Positions 58,250-64,000 of a stretch of 64,000 bases of DNA are shown one piece after another. Position 1 is the stretch's first letter; each line of letters begins with the position of its first letter. The notes under the pieces were generated by a model. It searched no databases and was not told where the DNA came from. It saw only the letters and a list, made by a program, of their open reading frames with translations. The stretch comes from Sulfuriflexus mobilis (GTDB lineage Bacteria > Pseudomonadota > Gammaproteobacteria > AKS1). Location: contig NZ_AP018725.1 of the NCBI RefSeq assembly GCF_003967195.1, forward strand, positions 1,798,001 through 1,862,000, given 5' to 3'. A program made the position numbers and the translations under genes.

Positions 58250-58998
58250 GCCGACAGGCCCTCCAGCCAGCTGGCGACCTTTTCCAGGGTCGGGTAACTG
58301 GTCATGTCGATCTTCAGCGGGGTGATAGAGATCATCTCATGGGCAACGGCATGAAAATCGGTACCCGGCCCGGCATCGGCATGTTCACCCGGTGGGCCAA
58401 CCCAATAGATGCTACGCCCGCGCGGGTCCTTTTCACGGTAAACGGGTTCGGACTTGTGACGATGCCCCAGGCGCGTCGCCTCAAAGCCCTTAATCGCCTC
58501 CCACGGCAGGTCCGGCACATTGATGTTGAGGATGGTATCCGCCGGCAAGGGGTCATGGCTCAGGCGCTCGATGATCGCCAGCACAGCGCGGGCCGCCGAC
58601 GCATAGTGTTCGAGGTTTTCCCCCACCAGGGAGACGGCAATGGCCGGTGCCCCCAAAAAGCGCCCTTCCACCGCGGCGGCCACGGTCCCGGAATACAGTA
58701 CATCGTCACCCATATTGGCGCCGGCATTGATCCCGGCCACGACCATGTCCGGTTCCTCTGCGAGCAGGCCGGTGATCGCCAGGTGCACACAGTCGGTCGG
58801 CGTACCGTCAACACTGATGAAGCCATCTGCCATGGTCGTGGCCCGGATCGGATTGTCCAGGGTCAGGGAATTACTCGCGCCGCTACGGTTCCTGTCAGGG
58901 GCGACCACGGTCAGTTCGGCCTGGCCGCGCAGGGCCTCGTACAAACAGCGAATACCCGGGGCCTGGTAGCCATCGTCATTACTAATCAAAATACGCAT
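58246..58998 (-). CDS. surE: 5'/3'-nucleotidase SurE
   Basis: SurE is a stationary-phase nucleotidase with exopolyphosphatase activity in E. coli. The 250-residue product opens [16 protein letters not shown], carrying the paired metal-binding aspartates 8 and 9, with further ligands in RSGASNSLT (near 43) and [20 protein letters not shown] (near 93). It forms surE-pcm-nlpD-rpoS. An Smr gene diverges upstream. Confidence 0.97.
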   Translation of the reverse strand: MRILISNDDGYQAPGIRCLYEALRGQAELTVVAPDRNRSGASNSLTLDNPIRATTMADGFISVDGTPTDCVHLAITGLLAEEPDMVVAGINAGANMGDDVLYSGTVAAAVEGRFLGAPAIAVSLVGENLEHYASAARAVLAIIERLSHDPLPADTILNINVPDLPWEAIKGFEATRLGHRHKSEPVYREKDPRGRSIYWVGPPGEHADAGPGTDFHAVAHEMISITPLKIDMTSYPTLEKVASWLEGLSA

Positions 58999-59127
58999 AT
59001 CGTTCAGGATAGCCGGGCTCGTTTATGTTATAAAGACAATCACTTATATTATGATTCTAATACAAATTAGAATCACCTGAACAGCATGGCTCCGTGCATG
59101 GCTGTGCCGGCTTGGATAGTGACCATT

Positions 59128-59673
59128 ATGCCTGAGAAACCGAAAATTTCCGATGCCGAGCGACAGCTGTTTCGTGACAAGCTCAAAGACGTGCGGCCAC
59201 TGGAGCAAAAACACCACTACCAGGCACCACGGCCGAAGATTAAGCCAATACCCCGTCAACGCATCGCCGACGAGCGACAGGTACTCGATGAGATGTTTTC
59301 CGATGATTTTCGCCCCGAGGACGTCGAGACCGGCGAGGAACTGCTGTTTAGCCGCGCCGGCCTGCAAACCCGGCTTATGCGCCAGTTACGCCGGGGCCAG
59401 CTCAGTATCCGTGCCGAACTCGACCTGCACGGTTATACCGTCCTCGAGGCACGCCAGGCGATGACCGAGTTCCTGCATGACAGCCTGCGTCATGGTGACC
59501 GCTGTGTGCGTATCGTCCACGGCAAGGGTTTTGGCTCGAAACAGAAGTTGCCCGTGCTGAAAAACAAGGTCAATGCCTGGCTGCAGCAACGTGATGAGGT
59601 GCTGGCCTTTTGCTCGGCCCGCCCCGTCGATGGTGGCACCGGTGCGCTGTATGTGCTACTGAAACGTCTTTAG
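59128..59673 (+). CDS. Smr-domain endonuclease-like protein
   Basis: The 181-residue product from ATG 59128 (MPEKPKISDAERQLFRDKL) has an N-terminal linker region and a C-terminal Smr domain (about residues 90-180) with the LDLHGY motif (AELDLHGYTVLEA) and the HGKG motif (VHGKGFGSKQKLPVLK). SmrA/SmrB proteins nick DNA or cleave mRNA on collided ribosomes; this one has the SmrB-like length. It stands between divergent surE and the convergent truD, followed by repeat copy 2. Confidence 0.88.
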   Translation: MPEKPKISDAERQLFRDKLKDVRPLEQKHHYQAPRPKIKPIPRQRIADERQVLDEMFSDDFRPEDVETGEELLFSRAGLQTRLMRQLRRGQLSIRAELDLHGYTVLEARQAMTEFLHDSLRHGDRCVRIVHGKGFGSKQKLPVLKNKVNAWLQQRDEVLAFCSARPVDGGTGALYVLLKRL

Positions 59674-59684
59674 TAAAGATCAAC

Positions 59685-59916
59685 AGCCCAACGCAGAGTC
59701 GCGAAGACGCAGAGGTTCGCAAAGAAAACAAATATAAGTAAGGGCAGCTTATCTTTAATTCGGCTGAAGGTTGTATTCGAAATAAAACTAACAATGAACT
59801 CGGTTTTTCTATCTTTTACACCCTCTGCGTTCTTTGCGTCTTCGCGCGATGTTCAGGATGAATGAGTGTCGCGAAGTGCATGGACGCACGAGAGCGACCC
59901 TCTGCGTTGGGCTTTT
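59685..59916. repeat. CGCAGAG/CGCAAAG palindromic element, copy 2
   Basis: The left arm (59685-59726) begins AGCCCAACGCAGAGTCGCG; its complement occurs as two parts on the right, 59821-59846 (CCTCTGCGTTCTTTGCG onward) and 59899-59916 (CTCTGCGTTGGGCT). About 50 unrelated bases (roughly 59848-59898) interrupt the right arm, and some 95 AT-rich bases form the middle. It occupies nearly all of the gap between convergent Smr and truD genes. Confidence 0.85.
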
Positions 59917-59928
59917 AAATAAAAACGT

Positions 59929-60969
59929 TCAACTCTCGACGATCTCGCGCAGCACGGCCGTGGCGAAACAACCCGCCGGCAGGCTAAATCTCAGCACCAA
60001 TGTCTTATCCGCATATTCCCACTGCAGGTCTTCCGGTATCAGACGCAGGCTGCGACGTTCCATTTTCAGCCCGGCCTTTTCCAGGCCCACACACCAGTCT
60101 GCCAGACCCGCCAGCGCGGCCTTCTCCAGTTCAAGCGCCTGCCCCTGACTGGGTAGTTCACCCTTGCCCCATAATGGCCCGCTGGGGTGGATCGCCTGCG
60201 CCTGCAAGCGCTGCCGGAGTTCATCATCAACCGAATCGGTCGCAAAAAAACCCCGACTACCGGTACGCATACAGACCTCGCCATCGAGCAACTGATCCCA
60301 GTTACCCTCACCCACACGTTGAGACAGGACCTTATTGAATAACATTGAACGCACGGCAGACAGATAGAGACTGCGTTGTTCACGCTTGACGCGGCGGCCG
60401 GCAAACATCTCCAGCGCGCGCTCAAGATTCGACCCACCACGCCCAAAACGCTGGCTACCGAAATAATTGGGCACACCCTGTCCGGCGATTTGCTGCAGGC
60501 GCGCCTCCAGCGGCCCGGCATCGACCTCAAATTCACGTACGCTGATCTGAAAACGGTTCCCCGCCAGGGTGCCGCGGCGCAACTTGCGGCCATTACGCAC
60601 GACCTCAAGGACCTGCACCGCGTCACTATTCAGTTGTTGCCAGTCAGGGTCGGCAACACCCGGCAAGTAAACACTGAACCATTGTGTCGTTAGCGCATAG
60701 CGATCCTTCATACCGGCATAACTGACATCACGCCGTGTTACACCGGCCAGCGTTGCCAGTTGTCGAGCGATGTCTTCGGTATTCAGGCCACGTTTACGGA
60801 TATGCAGGCAGGCGTGTTCACCTTCGCCGGTGAATTCTACTGACGCTAATTCGTCGACAATAAAATCTTCCGGTTGCTGGCGTATAGAGCCCTTACCCAA
60901 GGGCCCCCCATGGGCACAGGCTGGCTGCAAGGCGACTTGCAGGATGGCGGACAAATCTGGCATGGACAT
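59929..60969 (-). CDS. truD: tRNA pseudouridine-13 synthase
   Basis: TruD makes pseudouridine 13 in tRNA-Glu. The 346-residue protein has the catalytic aspartate in YAGMKDRYALTTQWFSV (near residue 85), the inserted TruD domain (about 150-300) and the NYFGSQRFGRGGSN motif near 168. Its ATG overlaps the ispF stop (ATGA), the conserved ispD-ispF-truD arrangement. Confidence 0.96.
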   Translation of the reverse strand: MSMPDLSAILQVALQPACAHGGPLGKGSIRQQPEDFIVDELASVEFTGEGEHACLHIRKRGLNTEDIARQLATLAGVTRRDVSYAGMKDRYALTTQWFSVYLPGVADPDWQQLNSDAVQVLEVVRNGRKLRRGTLAGNRFQISVREFEVDAGPLEARLQQIAGQGVPNYFGSQRFGRGGSNLERALEMFAGRRVKREQRSLYLSAVRSMLFNKVLSQRVGEGNWDQLLDGEVCMRTGSRGFFATDSVDDELRQRLQAQAIHPSGPLWGKGELPSQGQALELEKAALAGLADWCVGLEKAGLKMERRSLRLIPEDLQWEYADKTLVLRFSLPAGCFATAVLREIVES

Positions 60970-61448
60970 CAGCGACTGGTGAGTAAGGCGATGGCCTGTG
61001 CGGCGATACCTTCGCCACGGCCGGTGAACCCCAGCTTCTCCGTCGTCGTGGCCTTGACGTTAACGCAATGCATTTCAACCGCGAGGTCAGCGGCAATGTG
61101 CGCACACATGATATCGATAAAAGGTGCGAGCTTTGGCCCCTGTGCTATGACAGTGCAATCCAGGTTACCCAGGACATAGTCTTCCTGCTGCACACGCCGA
61201 TACACTTCACGTAATAACTCACGACTGTCGGCGCCGGCGTATTGCGGGTCGGTATCAGGGAAATGTCGACCAATGTCACCGAGGGCCGCGGCACCGAGCA
61301 AGGCATCACAGATGGCATGCAATAACACATCGGCATCGGAGTGACCGGCCAGTCCTTTGCTATAAGGTATATCCACGCCGCCGAGGATCAGCTTCCTGTC
61401 CTCAGCAAAGGCATGTACATCAAAGCCCTGTCCAATCCGCATTGTCAT
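60969..61448 (-). CDS. ispF: 2-C-methyl-D-erythritol 2,4-cyclodiphosphate synthase
   Basis: IspF closes the cyclic diphosphate in the non-mevalonate isoprenoid pathway. The 159-residue protein opens RIGQGFDVH, with zinc ligands in that Asp-x-His, [17 protein letters not shown] near residue 37 and a C-terminal [18 protein letters not shown]. It directly follows ispD without a gap, giving two consecutive pathway activities. Confidence 0.97.
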   Translation of the reverse strand: MTMRIGQGFDVHAFAEDRKLILGGVDIPYSKGLAGHSDADVLLHAICDALLGAAALGDIGRHFPDTDPQYAGADSRELLREVYRRVQQEDYVLGNLDCTVIAQGPKLAPFIDIMCAHIAADLAVEMHCVNVKATTTEKLGFTGRGEGIAAQAIALLTSR

Positions 61449-62198
61449 TCAGCCATCATCCGCCATCAGGCCGTCATAGTCACTGGCCGCCTCGTCACTG
61501 ATAGATGCCAGGTAGAAATCAGCCAGTGCCAGGTCCTCGGGGCGGGTGATCTTGATATTGTCGCCATGCCCTTCCACAACCAATGGGCTATAACCGGCAT
61601 GTTCCATCGCCGAGGCCTCATCGGTAACCAGCACACCTTCATCGATGGCCTTCTCAAGCGCTTCGCGCAACATGCCAATGTGAAACATCTGCGGCGTCAG
61701 GGCGTGACAGAGTCGCTCCCGGTCAACCGTATCTTCGATAATGCAGGCGACATCGACACGTTTTAAGGTATCACGTACCGGCACGGCGAGGATCCCGCCC
61801 TGCGGGTGTTGCGCCATCGTGATCATGAGCTTATCGAGGTCTTCTCGACGCAGGCAGGGGCGTGCCGCATCATGGACCAGTACCCAGTCGGAATCGCGGG
61901 TTTTGTCTTTGAGAAAATTCAGCGCATTCAGCACGGAATGGCAACGCTCAGCGCCGCCATTGACAGTATAAAGTGGTTTGTCGGTATTCACCTTCAGCGT
62001 TGGCCAAACGTCATCATCTTCGGCTATGGCAACGACAATACCGTGAATACGCGGGTGATGGGTGAAGTGGGCAAGGGTCTGCTCAAGTACAGTCTTGCCC
62101 TGTAGTTCGAGATATTGTTTGGGACAGTCAGCCTGCATACGGCTGCCGACGCCGGCAGCGGGGATCACAACCCAGAAAGTTTGTTCGGTAACCGTCAT
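61449..62198 (-). CDS. ispD: 2-C-methyl-D-erythritol 4-phosphate cytidylyltransferase
   Basis: IspD couples MEP with CTP to CDP-methylerythritol. The 249-residue protein has the nucleotidyltransferase start VIPAAGVGSRMQADCPKQY (residues 11-29), the VHDAARPCL motif near 108 and RPEDLALADFYL near the C-terminus, followed by an acidic tail. It overlaps ftsB by four bases. Confidence 0.96.
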   Translation of the reverse strand: MTVTEQTFWVVIPAAGVGSRMQADCPKQYLELQGKTVLEQTLAHFTHHPRIHGIVVAIAEDDDVWPTLKVNTDKPLYTVNGGAERCHSVLNALNFLKDKTRDSDWVLVHDAARPCLRREDLDKLMITMAQHPQGGILAVPVRDTLKRVDVACIIEDTVDRERLCHALTPQMFHIGMLREALEKAIDEGVLVTDEASAMEHAGYSPLVVEGHGDNIKITRPEDLALADFYLASISDEAASDYDGLMADDG

Positions 62199-62488
62199 TT
62201 CCCTGCGTCAGCCTCTTCTTCCACAATAACTTGAAAAAATGTCTCGTCCTTTTTTACCATGCCCAGTTCATTACGGGCGCGCTCTTCGATTGCGGCCAGG
62301 CCCTGTTTAAGGTCCTGCACCTCGGCCTCCAGGGCCGCATTACGTTCCTGTAATTGCTTATTCTCATCTTTCTGCGCATTAATCTGCTGGCGCAACTGCC
62401 AGATCTCAGCCAGGCTATCGTCACCAAACCACAGTGTGAGCTGTAGTGTGACCAATAGCAAAACAAGAAAAATACTGAGCCATTTCAT
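62195..62488 (-). CDS. ftsB: Cell division protein FtsB
   Basis: FtsB is a bitopic protein that joins FtsL and FtsQ in the divisome. The 97-residue product has one membrane segment (about residues 3-21), then a coiled coil (about 30-68, QLRQQINAQKDENKQLQERN) and the conserved EERARNELGMVKKDETF segment. It precedes ispD, as in E. coli. Repeat copy 3 separates it from eno. Confidence 0.95.
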   Translation of the reverse strand: MKWLSIFLVLLLVTLQLTLWFGDDSLAEIWQLRQQINAQKDENKQLQERNAALEAEVQDLKQGLAAIEERARNELGMVKKDETFFQVIVEEEADAGK

Positions 62489-62518
62489 TATCTGCGCCCA
62501 AATAAACTAAAGAATTTG

Positions 62519-62624
62519 ACGCAAAGAGCGCAAAGGCGCAGAGGCCGCAGAGGAAGATAAATAAAAGAACTTTATATCCATAAATCCCTTTGCGTCCTCT
62601 GCGCCTTTGCGAGCTCCGCGTTAA
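62519..62624. repeat. CGCAGAG/CGCAAAG palindromic element, copy 3
   Basis: The left arm (about 62519-62554) contains GCGCAAAGGCGCAGAGG and its near complement lies at 62586-62624, with about 30 AT-rich bases between. The arms share the seven-base words of copies 1 and 2 but lack the outer GCCCAAC/GTTGGGC cap. Unlike them it lies between two genes in the same direction, eno and ftsB. Confidence 0.8.
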
Positions 62625-62683
62625 TCCTGAAAGCGTCTATTCAGAGAATGCTCATAGCTTGCATAACATAAACTGACAGAAAA

Positions 62684-63997
<1,314 letters not shown>

Positions 63998-64000
63998 TTA

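Noticed and set aside
59834-60148. 104-codon plus-strand ORF running through repeat copy 2 into the 3' end of truD
   Set aside because: It is built from repeat sequence and the antisense of truD, with no protein-like features.

Overview
The window is a gene-dense piece of a gammaproteobacterial chromosome. The evidence is conserved gene order: surE-pcm-nlpD-rpoS beside eno-ftsB-ispD-ispF-truD, rpoE-rseA-rseB-rseC-mucD-lepA-lepB-rnc-era-recO-pdxJ-acpS, cmk-rpsA-ihfB-lapA-lapB-pyrF, sdhCDAB-sdhE-ygfX, and an rpfE-recJ-prfB-lysS block like that of Xanthomonas. The genus cannot be named from sequence alone. I see no tRNA, rRNA, CRISPR array or intact insertion sequence. Almost all genes lie on the minus strand; plus-strand genes are isolated (an HPt protein with a membrane ORF, nadB, ygfZ with an HDOD gene, an Mth938-like gene, an Smr gene).

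Layout. 1-2.4 kb is the upstream edge of an extracellular polysaccharide locus: a truncated UDP-sugar dehydrogenase, a winged-helix regulator, RfaH and APS kinase. An exact ops element, the RfaH loading site, lies just before the dehydrogenase. 2.5-20 kb holds comEA-like, pyrF, lapB-lapA, ihfB, rpsA, cmk, then aromatic, histidine and serine biosynthesis (aroA, tyrA, hisC, pheA, serA, serC), gyrA, mtnA and rlmD. 20-23.2 kb has a 3'-5' exonuclease, cysM, an orphan HPt protein, an AT-rich orphan membrane ORF and a 393-bp stretch of inverted repeats. 23.2-34.2 kb is the sigma-E envelope-stress cluster running into translation, secretion and RNA-processing genes. 34.3-41 kb has nadB, the succinate dehydrogenase operon with its flavinylation factor, and ygfZ.

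41-51.5 kb holds the HDOD gene, lysS, prfB with its programmed frameshift, recJ, an RpfE-family gene, and thrC-hom-alaC behind a clear sigma-70 promoter. 51.5-57.7 kb holds an Mth938-like gene, a large hybrid sensor kinase, the 3' remnant of a chemotaxis receptor gene, rpoS and nlpD. 57.6-64 kb completes pcm-surE, an Smr-domain gene, truD-ispF-ispD-ftsB and eno.

The main points of interest are the RfaH/ops pair, three dispersed palindromic elements built from CGCAGAG/CGCAAAG words (two of them between convergent genes), the decayed chemotaxis receptor beside rpoS, a 20-bp-phased direct repeat upstream of rpoS, an inverted repeat that brackets the -10 box of the alaC-hom-thrC promoter, and the likely acquired island at 22.3-23.2 kb. 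I did not find a clearly new multi-gene system; most of the window is conserved housekeeping DNA.
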